DNA from: Nonomuraea cypriaca | Lineage (GTDB): Bacteria > Actinomycetota > Actinomycetes > Streptosporangiales > Streptosporangiaceae | Direction: 5' to 3' | DNA length: 64,000 bases | Assembly (NCBI RefSeq): GCF_015645445.1 | Contig: NZ_JADOGI010000022.1 | Coordinates: 1 to 64,000, forward strand | Shown: positions 54,705-62,483 of the stretch, piece after piece | How positions within the stretch are numbered: the stretch's first letter is position 1 | Layout of the letters: each line of letters begins with the position of its first letter | Translations under genes and position numbers: made by a program | The notes under the pieces: model-generated | What the model saw: only the letters and a program-made list of their open reading frames with translations | Told to the model about the DNA's origin: nothing | Databases searched by the model: none

Positions 54705-56017
54705 CCCTTGGCCTCCCCGAGGGCGGTTTGGACGGGCCTGCCGGCGGCGCGCCGCCAGGGCCCATTGAACATCACGATCGCGGGGATGAACAGGAGGAGG
54801 CAGCCCAGGGCCACGAACAGCCACGTCTGCCAGTTCGTCGCCTCGACCACGTGCGGGATGACCAGTAGTCCGATGACGGCGATGCCCTTGGAGAGGAACC
54901 CGAACAGCCCCCAGGCCGTGCCCTGCAGGCGCGGGTCGGCGTCCTCGGCGTCCTCGGAGTAGTTGGCCATCCAGGGCGCGTACGCGACTCCGAGCGAGCC
55001 GCCGAGCAGCGCGCCCACCACCATCAGCAGGCCGGTGGACCCGCCTTGCTGCCCGAGCGAGACGGCCAGGTAGGCGGTGACGAGCACGGCGGCGATCGTT
55101 CCGCCCAGGGTGAAAGGCTTGCGTAGCTGCGTACGGTCGGACAGCCGCCCTGTTACGATCAGCGTGATCAGATTCAGGCTCCAGAACGCCGCCATGATCG
55201 TGGAAGCTTCCGAAGTGCCGATGCCGAGCGCGCCGACCAGCATCGTCTGCCCGAAGAGCGACAGCGTGATGTAGAGCACCAGCCACAACGAGATGCCGAC
55301 GACGTGCGCCCAGATGTTCCGCCTGGCGAAGAGCGAGCGCAGCCTGGGCGGTTGCTCCAGGTCGATCACCTGGCTGGCGGCCCGCTCCGTGTGCTGGATC
55401 CTGGCCCGCAGTTCGGGTGAGAGATCCGCGATGTTGAACGCGATGACCGCCGAGATGATCAGCGAGAAGCACCCCATGATGACGAACTGCGAGCGCCACG
55501 AGTCGTTGAAGAGGGGCAGGGTCAGGCCGGCGACGGCCGCGGCCAGGAAGTTCGCGCCGACGGGTCCCCACGTCCAGAAGCCGAATGCCTGAGCCCGGCC
55601 CATCCGCGGCGAGAAGTCGCGGATCAGCGGCGCGGTGCTGGCCATCGCCACGCCGTCCACGAAGGCCAGCACGATCCGAGCGATCAGCAGGTCACGCGGG
55701 CCCTGCACGAGCGTCATGACGAAACAACACACGGCCGTCAGCGCCATGAGCGGGATGAGCAATCGCACCCGGCCGAGCCGGTCGGTGAGTCTGCCGCCCA
55801 GGATGGAGGCGATCGCCCCGACCACCGCCGCCGCGCCGGACACGGCGCCGTAGGTGGCCAGGGACATGTCGAGGTCTTCGAGCAAGAGGGGGACGACTGG
55901 CGCGATCTGACCCTCGTACGAGCCGATGAGGATGGCCAGCACGGCCATTGCGAGGATCTTCATGCGCCGGCTGCCGGTCGGATACTCGTCGAGTTCGCGG
56001 ACGTAGGACAGCCTCAT
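54701..56017 (-). CDS. MFS transporter, first gene of R2lox operon
   Basis: A 438-residue major facilitator with about 12 hydrophobic segments. The TM2-TM3 motif reads GGRLTDRLGRVRLLIPL. It is of the general ACS/sugar-acid-like group and could import or export the locus substrate. The start ATG 56017 is followed upstream by the double operator at 56054-56083. It is coupled to the R2lox gene, which suggests that transport and oxidation work on the same compound. Confidence 0.88.
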   Translation of the reverse strand: MRLSYVRELDEYPTGSRRMKILAMAVLAILIGSYEGQIAPVVPLLLEDLDMSLATYGAVSGAAAVVGAIASILGGRLTDRLGRVRLLIPLMALTAVCCFVMTLVQGPRDLLIARIVLAFVDGVAMASTAPLIRDFSPRMGRAQAFGFWTWGPVGANFLAAAVAGLTLPLFNDSWRSQFVIMGCFSLIISAVIAFNIADLSPELRARIQHTERAASQVIDLEQPPRLRSLFARRNIWAHVVGISLWLVLYITLSLFGQTMLVGALGIGTSEASTIMAAFWSLNLITLIVTGRLSDRTQLRKPFTLGGTIAAVLVTAYLAVSLGQQGGSTGLLMVVGALLGGSLGVAYAPWMANYSEDAEDADPRLQGTAWGLFGFLSKGIAVIGLLVIPHVVEATNWQTWLFVALGCLLLFIPAIVMFNGPWRRAAGRPVQTALGEAKG

Positions 56018-56053
56018 GGCGTGCCTTTCTGTCGGCTGGACCCCGTCGCCGTT

Positions 56054-56083
56054 CTAGAAGCTAGCTCTAGAATTCTCTTCTGA
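56054..56083. promoter_or_regulatory. Overlapping operators before the MFS-R2lox operon
   Basis: CTAGAA-GCTAG-CTCTAG (56054-56070) shares its CTAG with CTAGAA-TTCTC-TTCTGA (56067-56083). CTAG cores lie at 56054 and 56067, exactly 13 bp apart. It is 37 bp upstream of the MFS start. Confidence 0.7.
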
Positions 56084-56134
56084 GATGCTGCCCCTCACAT
56101 CGGGCGTCGTCAAGGGTGAGCCGCCGGTCGGCGG

Positions 56135-56151
56135 CTAGAATCAAATTCTAG
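56135..56151. promoter_or_regulatory. Operator before the VOC gene
   Basis: CTAGAA-TCAAA-TTCTAG is a perfect 17-base palindrome and the best example of the shared motif, with CTAG cores at 56135 and 56148. It lies 29 bp before the VOC start. Confidence 0.75.
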
Positions 56152-56180
56152 GATTTGTCTGGAGCAAGGGAGAGTCGTGC

Positions 56181-56693
56181 GTGGACCTGCAACTGGACGG
56201 CCTCGAGATGTCCTTCGACCACACGGCCGTGGCCGCGCCCCGGATCAGGGATCTGCTGCCGATCTATCGTGACCTGCTCGGTGGCCGGCACCTGGGCGGC
56301 GGTGGCGACAACCGGGTCGCCGGCTACCGCACCCTGCAGCTCACGTTCGCGGGCGGCGGCAAGGTCGAGCTCATGGAGCCGCTGGCCGGGTCGGCGTTCT
56401 TCGACTCCTTCTTCGAGCTCACCAGGGGGAGGGGCGGCGTTCACCATCTCAACTTCCACGTCGACGACCTGGCCGCGGCCGTGGCCAGGCTGACCGCCAG
56501 GGGCTTTCGCCTGCACGGTCTCAACCAGTCCAATGCGCGCTGGCAGGAGGTGTTCCTGCATCCCAAGGAGGCGCACGGCGTGCTGATCCAGCTCGCCCAG
56601 CCAGGCCGGCGCGGTCCCGGCGAGGTTCGTGCGGCCCTGGAGGAGGTGTTGGCGGGGCGTGGCAGGAACGGCAACGGCGTACCGAGCCCCTGA
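56181..56693 (+). CDS. VOC-family (glyoxalase fold) protein
   Basis: A 170-residue VOC protein with the methylmalonyl-CoA epimerase type opening FDHTAVAAPRIRDLLPIYRDLLGGR. Metal-ligand candidates: H14, the Glu of KVELME, the second His pair in GGVHHLNFHVDDL, and a Gln where a final Glu is common (VLIQLAQ). It may act as an epimerase, isomerase or ring-cleavage-like enzyme. GTG 56181 follows GGAGCAAGGGAGAG. It has its own operator and lies between the divergent MFS operon and the DUF35 gene. Confidence 0.8.
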   Translation: MDLQLDGLEMSFDHTAVAAPRIRDLLPIYRDLLGGRHLGGGGDNRVAGYRTLQLTFAGGGKVELMEPLAGSAFFDSFFELTRGRGGVHHLNFHVDDLAAAVARLTARGFRLHGLNQSNARWQEVFLHPKEAHGVLIQLAQPGRRGPGEVRAALEEVLAGRGRNGNGVPSP

Positions 56694-56720
56694 AGTCTTC
56701 CCTCGGTGCCGAGCGGAGAT

Positions 56721-56750
56721 CTAGAGTGGGATTCTAGAACTAGATTGGGG
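56721..56750. promoter_or_regulatory. Operator before the DUF35-thiolase operon
   Basis: CTAGAG-TGGGA-TTCTAG (56721-56737), one mismatch, followed by CTAGAACTAGATT. CTAG cores lie at 56721 and 56734, 13 bp apart, with another at 56740. It ends 6 bp before the DUF35 start, so repression by blocking initiation is likely. Confidence 0.7.
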
Positions 56751-56756
56751 AGGCCG

Positions 56757-57164
56757 ATGAAGCCGGCACCTAAGCCCACACCCGAGACCCAGCCGTTCTG
56801 GGACGGCACGGCTGCGGGCGAGCTCAGGATCCAACGCTGCCAGACGTGCGCGCGGCACTACTTCTACCCGCGGCCGAGTTGCCCGCACTGCGGTGGCGAC
56901 CAGGTCGAATGGGTCCGCGCCAGCGGTCGCGCGACCCTCTACTCGTACGTGATCAACCACCGCCCCGCTCCCGGCTTCGAGGACGACGGTCCGTACGCGA
57001 TCGCGGTGGTGGAGCTGGAGGAGGGGGTGCGCATGATGACCAACATCGTGGGTGTGCCCAACACGCCTGAGGACCTGCCGCTGGACATGGCGCTGCAGGT
57101 GGTGTTCGAGCAACGAGGAGACGTTCACGTGCCGCTCTTCGAGCCCGTGGGGAGCCCCCGATGA
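56757..57164 (+). CDS. DUF35 zinc-ribbon/OB-fold protein
   Basis: A 135-residue protein with an N-terminal helix, a rubredoxin-like zinc ribbon (C28, C31, C42 and C45: CQTC and CPHC) and a C-terminal OB fold (YSYVINHRPAPGF, YAIAVVELEEGVRMMTNIVG). DUF35 proteins pair with thiolase-fold enzymes; in steroid degradation ChsH2's DUF35 domain binds the aldolase Ltp2. Here the next gene, overlapping by 4 bp, is thiolase-fold, so the two almost surely form a complex. Confidence 0.9.
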   Translation: MKPAPKPTPETQPFWDGTAAGELRIQRCQTCARHYFYPRPSCPHCGGDQVEWVRASGRATLYSYVINHRPAPGFEDDGPYAIAVVELEEGVRMMTNIVGVPNTPEDLPLDMALQVVFEQRGDVHVPLFEPVGSPR

Positions 57165-58288
57165 CCATCGTGATCGCGGGCGCCGCGGAGACCGACCGGC
57201 TGGGCCGCCTGCCGGACAAATCGACCATGCAGCTCCACCTGGAGGCCGCCAGAAACGCGCTGGCGGACGCGGGCATGACCAAGCACGACATCGACGGCAT
57301 CGCGACGGTCGGCACCCCGGGCCCGATCCAGATCGCGCACTCCCTGGGCATCACGCCGGCCTGGCTGGACGGCACGGGTGTGGGCGGATCCTCGTTCCTC
57401 TTCCACGTCCGGCACGCGGCCGCCGCCATCCGCGCCGGTCTGTGCCGCACGGTCCTGATCACCCACGGCGAGTCCGGCCGGTCGCGCGTCGGCGCCGGCC
57501 GCTTCGGGATGGGTCCTGACTCGCTGCTGGGCCAGTTCGAGTTGCCGTACGGGGTGGTGGGGCCGCCGACGTCGTTCACGATCACGGCGCTGCGCTACAT
57601 GAAGGAGACCGGCCTGACGCACGAGCAACTGGCCGAGGTGGCGGTGGCGCAACGGCGCTGGGCCGCCATGAACCCGCGGGCGATGTACCGCGATGTGATC
57701 ACGGTGGACGACGTTCTGGCGTCGCGCATGGTCGCCTACCCGTTCCACCTGCTCGAATGCTGCCTGGTGACGGACGGCGGCGGCGCCCTGATCGTCACCT
57801 CGGAGGAGCTGGCCCGCCGCTCCCCGGTCTACCTTCTGGGCTCGGGCGAGTCGGCCGAGTCGCCGATCATCTCGCAGATGGAGGACTTCACCACCTCGAA
57901 GGGGTTCCGGCTGTCCGGCGAGTCCGCGTTCGCCGAGGCCAAGATCGGCCACGAGGACGTGGACCACCTCATGGTGTACGACGCCTTCGCCCACGTGCCG
58001 ATCTACGGCCTGGAAGATCTGGGGTTCGTCGGCAGAGGGGAGGCGGGCGCGTTCATCGCGGAGGGCCACACTTCGCCGGGCGGCCGCCTCCCGCTCAACA
58101 CCAACGGCGGCGGCCTGTCCTACACGCACACCGGCATGTACGGCATGTTCGCCATCCAGGAGTCGGTACGCCAGCTCCGCGGGGAGGCGGCGGCCCAGGT
58201 GCCGGGGGTGGAGGTGAGCGTGGTGCTGGGCAACGGCGGCATGTTCGCCTCGGCCGCCCCCTTGGTACTCGCCAACCACCTCCCCTGA
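57161..58288 (+). CDS. Thiolase-fold protein lacking catalytic cysteines (Ltp2-like)
   Basis: A 375-residue protein of the lipid-transfer/thiolase group. The nucleophile region reads GVGGSSFLFHVRHAAAA with Ser77-Ser78 where thiolases have Cys. The second Cys near the end is also absent (VVLGNGGMFAS). The His region is changed to SYTHTGMYG. So it is not a normal thiolase; this is the pattern of Ltp2-type aldolases, which use Tyr residues for retro-aldol cleavage of sterol side chains. The overlap with the DUF35 gene matches that system. Substrate is unknown. Confidence 0.85.
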   Translation: MTIVIAGAAETDRLGRLPDKSTMQLHLEAARNALADAGMTKHDIDGIATVGTPGPIQIAHSLGITPAWLDGTGVGGSSFLFHVRHAAAAIRAGLCRTVLITHGESGRSRVGAGRFGMGPDSLLGQFELPYGVVGPPTSFTITALRYMKETGLTHEQLAEVAVAQRRWAAMNPRAMYRDVITVDDVLASRMVAYPFHLLECCLVTDGGGALIVTSEELARRSPVYLLGSGESAESPIISQMEDFTTSKGFRLSGESAFAEAKIGHEDVDHLMVYDAFAHVPIYGLEDLGFVGRGEAGAFIAEGHTSPGGRLPLNTNGGGLSYTHTGMYGMFAIQESVRQLRGEAAAQVPGVEVSVVLGNGGMFASAAPLVLANHLP

Positions 58289-58529
58289 CCGAGGGCGACC
58301 CCCGTCGAACGGCCCCTCCCCATCCCCACTTGCCGCCCCGCCTCCCCTGCGGGCCCGGTGTGGGCTGCCCTTGGCCTCCGTGCGGGGCTGGCGTACGTCG
58401 TGGTTCGGAGAGTGCTGCTCCTGGCCTGGCGCTGCGGTGTGGGGAAGCGCCGGTCCTCGTGCGGCACCGGCGTACCCGGTGGTTGGGAGGGTGTCGGGGC
58501 CTGTCTGGTGGTGGGCGGTGGCTTCTTGT
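58289..58529. other. Gap before TetR gene with a degenerate 36-bp duplication
   Basis: No gene is seen. A 36-bp segment (CGTGCGGGGCTGGCGTACG, starting at 58379) recurs about 80 bp on (58459) with changes. Confidence 0.35.
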
Positions 58530-58546
58530 CGAGAATCAGATTCTAG
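58530..58546. promoter_or_regulatory. Operator before the TetR gene
   Basis: CGAGAA-TCAGA-TTCTAG, one mismatch from a perfect palindrome, with cores at 58530 (CGAG) and 58543. It ends 24 bp before the TetR start, so autoregulation is likely. Confidence 0.7.
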
Positions 58547-58570
58547 AATCCGATCGGATAGGATGCTTGC

Positions 58571-59182
58571 ATGGCACGTAAGTCCTCGTGGGAGTGGAGT
58601 CGTACGGCTCAGACTCGTAAGAGCATGCTGCAGGCGGCTCGCGAGGTCTTCAGCGAGCACGGCTTCGCCGACGCCAACGTCTCCGACATGGTCGCCCGCG
58701 CGGGCTCCAGCGTCGGCAGCCTCTACCACCACTTCGGCGGGAAGACAGAGCTGTTCCTGGCCCTGTACGAAGACCACCAGGCGGCGCACGAGCAGGCGTC
58801 GGCCTCCAGCGTGGCCAAGGCCAAGAAGGCCGGCGTCGACGACCCGGTCGAGTTGCTGATCGCGGGCGCCCGCGCCTACCTCGACGGGGCGTGGGAGCGG
58901 CGCGACCTGGTCAGGCTGTTCATCGACGGCGACGGGCCGCCGGGCTTCGAGCTGATCCGCCGCACCCGCAGCAGGGAGTGGGTGCGGCAGAACGCCGTGC
59001 TGCTCGGCGCGGGTGGCGACCCGCTCGACAGGTTCACCGTGGCTGTGCTGACCGGCATCATCGGCGAGGCCGCCCGCGAGGTGGCCACCTCCGACAGCGA
59101 GGAGGAGGCACGGGAGATCATCGAGGCGGCGATGGGCCTGATCCGCCGCCTCGACCCGCTCAAGACCCTCGACGAAGTCTGA
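58571..59182 (+). CDS. TetR regulator, likely master of the CTAG-13 regulon
   Basis: A 203-residue TetR protein. The helix-turn-helix region is SMLQAAREVFSEHGFADANVSDMVARAGSSVGSLYHHFGGKTELF (about 18-62), where SSVGSLYHHF is the recognition helix. The C-terminal half is a helical ligand domain of the KstR-like size. It lies in the middle of the catabolic locus with its own copy of the shared operator, which makes it the best candidate repressor of all the marked units. The inducer would be a pathway CoA ester or acid. Confidence 0.9.
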   Translation: MARKSSWEWSRTAQTRKSMLQAAREVFSEHGFADANVSDMVARAGSSVGSLYHHFGGKTELFLALYEDHQAAHEQASASSVAKAKKAGVDDPVELLIAGARAYLDGAWERRDLVRLFIDGDGPPGFELIRRTRSREWVRQNAVLLGAGGDPLDRFTVAVLTGIIGEAAREVATSDSEEEAREIIEAAMGLIRRLDPLKTLDEV

Positions 59183-59230
59183 TCCACGTCCTCGACGAGG
59201 ACGTGCGTCCCCGATGGCGCGGCCCCCGGG

Positions 59231-59429
59231 ATGCGGCCGGTTCCGTGAATGCCGTCGGCCCCGGGAGGGTGTCCCCAGGGATGCGGCCGGTTCCGTGAAT
59301 GCCGTCGGCCCCGGGAGGGTGTCCCCGGGGATGCGGCCGGTTCCGTGAATGCCGTCGGCCCCGGGAGGGTGTCCCCGGGGATGCGGCCGGTTCCGTGAAT
59401 GCCGCCCGCCCCGGGAGGGCGTCCTCAGG
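59231..59429. repeat. 50-bp tandem repeat, about four copies
   Basis: Units at 59231, 59281, 59331 and 59381 start ATGCGGCCGGTTCCGTGAAT with exact 50-bp period. The first three differ by one or two bases; the fourth diverges after 20 bp. There are no unique spacers, so this is a minisatellite and not a CRISPR. It fills most of the 343-bp gap between the convergent TetR and SDR genes. Confidence 0.92.
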
Positions 59430-59525
59430 TGACGCGAACGCCGGGTCGGGGAGTCCCGCGCTGAGGGCGTACAGCATGGTGGTTGATGTGCGCTCTCAGA
59501 GCGGGATCTCCATGCCGGGGGCGGG

Positions 59526-60425
59526 TCAGTCCTCCTGGCCCGGGATGCGGCCGTTGGTGAGCGCGTTGGGTGCGGCCTTGTCGACCAGAGCCGGGATGAC
59601 GCCGCCCAGCTCTGCGGGGTCCCACCGGCCGCCCTTGTCGACGCCGGGACCCGCGTGCCAGCCCTCGGCCACGCTGATCACACCTGCGCGCACGTTGAAC
59701 ACCCGCCCGGTGATCGCGCGCGCCTCCGCACTGGCCAGCCAGACGACCAGCGGCGCGATGTCGTCCGGGTCGGCTCCCTTGGCGCCGGCCGGGATGAGGT
59801 TCTCGGTCATGCGGGTGAGGGCGGCGGGCGCGATGGCGTTCACGGTGACGCCGTACCGCTCCAGTTCGCGGGCCGCGATGACGGTCAGTCCCGCTATGCC
59901 CGCTTTGGCCGCTCCGTAGTTACCTTGTCCCGGGTTACCGTAGATGCCGGAGGACGACGTCGTGTTGATGATCCGGGCATCCACCGGCTCGCCGGCCTTC
60001 GCCTTGCCCCTCCAGTAGGCGGCGGCATGGCGCAGCGGTGCGAACGTGCCACGCAGGTGCACCCTGATCACGGCGTCCCATTCCTCGGCGGTCATGTTGA
60101 CGAGCATCCGGTCCCGCAGGATGCCCGCGTTGTTGACCAGCACGTGCAGGTCTCCGAAGCGCTCGACGGCCGCGCGTACCAGCCGCTCCGCGCCGTCGAA
60201 GTCGGAGACGTCCTCACCGTTGACGACGGCCTGGCCGCCCATGGCCTCGATCTCGGCCACCACCTCGGCCGCGGCCCCGGACGAGCCGGTCCCGTCGACC
60301 TCCGCGCCCAGGTCATTGACCACGACCTTCGCGCCCTGCCTGGCGAACTCCAGCGCGTGCCCGCGCCCGATGCCCCTGGCCGCACCAGTGACGATCACCA
60401 CGCGGCCTTCGACGATCCCGCTCAT
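59526..60425 (-). CDS. SDR, 3-hydroxyacyl-CoA dehydrogenase-like
   Basis: A 299-residue SDR with GAARGIGRGHALEFARQGAKVVVNDLG (cofactor motif near residue 15), NNAGILRDRMLVNM and the active Tyr-Lys in GNYGAAKAGIAG. DRMLVNMTAEEW and long insertions match the HSD17B4/ChsB1 group, which oxidises 3-hydroxyacyl-CoA of sterol side chains. The stop lies after a minisatellite and the start ATG 60425 faces the DHA2 transporter gene across an operator. It probably acts in the same pathway as the thiolase-fold and DUF35 proteins. Confidence 0.88.
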   Translation of the reverse strand: MSGIVEGRVVIVTGAARGIGRGHALEFARQGAKVVVNDLGAEVDGTGSSGAAAEVVAEIEAMGGQAVVNGEDVSDFDGAERLVRAAVERFGDLHVLVNNAGILRDRMLVNMTAEEWDAVIRVHLRGTFAPLRHAAAYWRGKAKAGEPVDARIINTTSSSGIYGNPGQGNYGAAKAGIAGLTVIAARELERYGVTVNAIAPAALTRMTENLIPAGAKGADPDDIAPLVVWLASAEARAITGRVFNVRAGVISVAEGWHAGPGVDKGGRWDPAELGGVIPALVDKAAPNALTNGRIPGQED

Positions 60426-60455
60426 CCGACACCTCGATTCTTGACCCGCTCACGA

Positions 60456-60485
60456 CGTGAACTAGATTCTAGTATTAAAATCTAG
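60456..60485. promoter_or_regulatory. Shared operator for SDR and DHA2 transporter genes
   Basis: CGTGAA-CTAGA-TTCTAG (60456-60472) shares its CTAG with CTAGTA-TTAAA-ATCTAG (60469-60485). CTAG cores at 60469 and 60482 are 13 bp apart, with a further CTAG at 60462. It lies in the short divergent gap and can control both directions. Confidence 0.65.
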
Positions 60486-60501
60486 AAAAGGCAGGCCCCC
60501 T

Positions 60502-61932
60502 TTGCCGTCGACGACTCTCCCCGTCAGTCACCCCTGGCGAACGTTGTCCGTCGTGAGCCTCGCCAGCGTGCTGACCGGGCTCGCCGGCAGCGCCATCAAC
60601 GTCGCTCTCCCCGAGATCGCCAGGAACACCGGGGCCGACGCCACCGCGGCGGGCTGGATCCTCCTCGGCTACCAGTTGACCACGACCGTTCTCATGGTGC
60701 TGTTCGGCCGGCTGGCCGATCTGTTCGGGCGGCGCAGGATGTACCTCGTGGGGCTGGCGACGTACACCGCCGCCGCGTTCCTCGCGGGACTGGCGCCGGA
60801 CGCGTGGCTGCTCGTGGCCATGCGCGTGCTGCAGGCGGCCGGGGCCGCGATGTTACTCACCAACAGCGCCGCCCTGGTGTCCGACGCCTTCCCTCGCGAG
60901 CGGCTCGGCGAGGGCATGGGTGTGTACGTGGCCTCGTTCTCGATCGCGGGGCTGATCGGGCCGACGCTGGGCGGCATACTCGCCGAGAACCTCGGCTGGC
61001 GCTGGGTGTTCTGGTTCAACGTGCCCGTCGGTCTGCTCTGCCTCGCGTGGGGTGCGCTGGTGCTGAAGGCGCCGGCCCCGGACCGGCGCGAGCGCGGGCT
61101 CGACGCCAGCGGGAGCGTGCTGGTGCTGGTCACCCTGGGCGGGCTGCTGCTGGCGTTGTCGGAGTTCACCAGGCTCGGGTGGGGGCATCCGGTGGTGCTG
61201 GCCGGGCTGGCGGCGTTCGTGATCGGGCTGCCGCTGTTCGTCGTCAGGGAGTCGCGGGCCGCGCATCCGGTGGTGGACCTGAGTTTGTTCCGGGAGCGGG
61301 CGTTCGCGTACGGCACGCTCGCGTCGTTCCTCAACGCCGTCGCCCGCATGGGCATGGTCTTCCTGATGGCGCTCTACTTCCAGGCCGTGCGCGGTGAGGA
61401 TCCCGTACAGGCGGGGCTGAAGGTGCTGCCGCTCGCCGTCGCCGCGATGGCCGGGTCGGTGAGCTCGGGGTTCCTGCAGCGCCTGATGAGCGCGCGTACG
61501 CTGGCCGCGGCCGGGGCTGCGATGACCACGTGCGGGCTGGTGGTCCTGCTCGTCACGATGTCCCCGGCCACGTCGTACGCGGCCGTGACGGCCGGGCTCG
61601 TGCTGATCGGGCTCGGCTCGGGCGTGTTCCTGCCCTCCAACACCACCACCATCCTGGACGGCCTGCCCTCCAACCGGCTCGGCATCGTCAACGCCATGCG
61701 CCTCATGCTGCAGAACACCGGCAACGTCGTGGGCACGGGACTGGTCCTGTCGATCCTCACCGCGCCGCTGCCCGCCGCCCTGCACGAGCTGGTCTTCGCC
61801 GGGACGCTGTCCCAACTCTCGGGCGGCGCGGTCGACCAGCTTGTGACCGGCTACCGCTGGGCGCTCGGCTCCATGGCCGCGATCTCGGTGCTGACCGTGC
61901 TGACCTGCCTGGCCCGGCGAAGGGACGGATGA
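60502..61932 (+). CDS. DHA2-type MFS drug/metabolite exporter
   Basis: A 476-residue EmrB/QacA-like transporter, about 14 membrane helices. VVSLASVLTGLAGSAINVALPEIARNTGA and LFGRLADLFGRRRMYLVGL (motif A) are typical. The start is TTG 60502 after AAAAGGCAGG; no ATG or GTG fits before the first helix. Its stop overlaps the thioesterase start. It may export toxic acids or intermediates of the pathway. Confidence 0.88.
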   Translation: MPSTTLPVSHPWRTLSVVSLASVLTGLAGSAINVALPEIARNTGADATAAGWILLGYQLTTTVLMVLFGRLADLFGRRRMYLVGLATYTAAAFLAGLAPDAWLLVAMRVLQAAGAAMLLTNSAALVSDAFPRERLGEGMGVYVASFSIAGLIGPTLGGILAENLGWRWVFWFNVPVGLLCLAWGALVLKAPAPDRRERGLDASGSVLVLVTLGGLLLALSEFTRLGWGHPVVLAGLAAFVIGLPLFVVRESRAAHPVVDLSLFRERAFAYGTLASFLNAVARMGMVFLMALYFQAVRGEDPVQAGLKVLPLAVAAMAGSVSSGFLQRLMSARTLAAAGAAMTTCGLVVLLVTMSPATSYAAVTAGLVLIGLGSGVFLPSNTTTILDGLPSNRLGIVNAMRLMLQNTGNVVGTGLVLSILTAPLPAALHELVFAGTLSQLSGGAVDQLVTGYRWALGSMAAISVLTVLTCLARRRDG

Positions 61933-62381
61933 CCGGGGAAGGTACCGTTGCGGACGTGGTTGAACGCACCCCTCCCCAACGGCACATCTACCCCAGAACG
62001 GTGAGATTCGCCGACATCGACTCCCAGGGCCACGTCAACAACGTGCGCTTCCTCGACTATCTGGAGGACGCCCGCTTCGGCATGTTCCACATCGACCCGT
62101 ACAACGCGGGGGACGAGCCGTTCAAGGGCCTGGTCGTGACCCGTCACGAGATCGATTACCGCCGCCCGCTCGGCTTCCGCGCCGACCCGGTGCGGGTGGA
62201 GAGCTGGGTGACCGGCATCGGAGCGGTGCGTTTCACCCTGGAGTACGAGATCCGCGACGACACCGACCTGTACGTCACCGCGAAGTCGGTCCTGGCCGCC
62301 TACGACGTGGAGCGGGCGGCCCCGCGCAGGCTCACCGAGAGCGAACTGGCCTACCTCAAGCGCTACTCCACCCAGAGCTAG
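61929..62381 (+). CDS. Hot-dog fold acyl-CoA thioesterase
   Basis: A 150-residue 4-hydroxybenzoyl-CoA-thioesterase-type protein: YPRTVRFADIDSQGHVNNVRFLDYLEDARF, with the catalytic Asp in FADIDSQGHVNN, is the classic motif. It hydrolyses a short or aryl acyl-CoA. The ATG overlaps the transporter stop by 4 bp (ATGA), so both are under the operator at 60456-60485. A thioesterase and an exporter together suggest release and export of an overflow acid. Confidence 0.9.
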   Translation: MTGEGTVADVVERTPPQRHIYPRTVRFADIDSQGHVNNVRFLDYLEDARFGMFHIDPYNAGDEPFKGLVVTRHEIDYRRPLGFRADPVRVESWVTGIGAVRFTLEYEIRDDTDLYVTAKSVLAAYDVERAAPRRLTESELAYLKRYSTQS

Positions 62382-62483
62382 ATGAAGCTGAAGCGCAGGG
62401 CTGGATGAAGCGGGGAGCCGGACGAAGCGCAGGGCTGGATGAGGCGCAGCGTCATATGAGGCGCGGAGTCATATGAAGCGCTG
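62378..62483. repeat. Degenerate short repeats around gene end and next start
   Basis: Units such as GCTAGATGAAGC, GCTGGATGAAGCG and GCTGGATGAGGCG start at the thioesterase stop (TAG in GCTAG). The unit GTCATATGAGGCG / GTCATATGAAGCG reaches the start ATG of the next MFS gene. Confidence 0.6.

Noticed and set aside
59231-59429. Possible CRISPR array
   Set aside because: The 50-bp units are directly adjacent and have no unique spacers, and no cas gene is near.
59160-59477. Leftward open frame over the 50-bp repeats
   Set aside because: It codes only for the translated repeat with no start signal.
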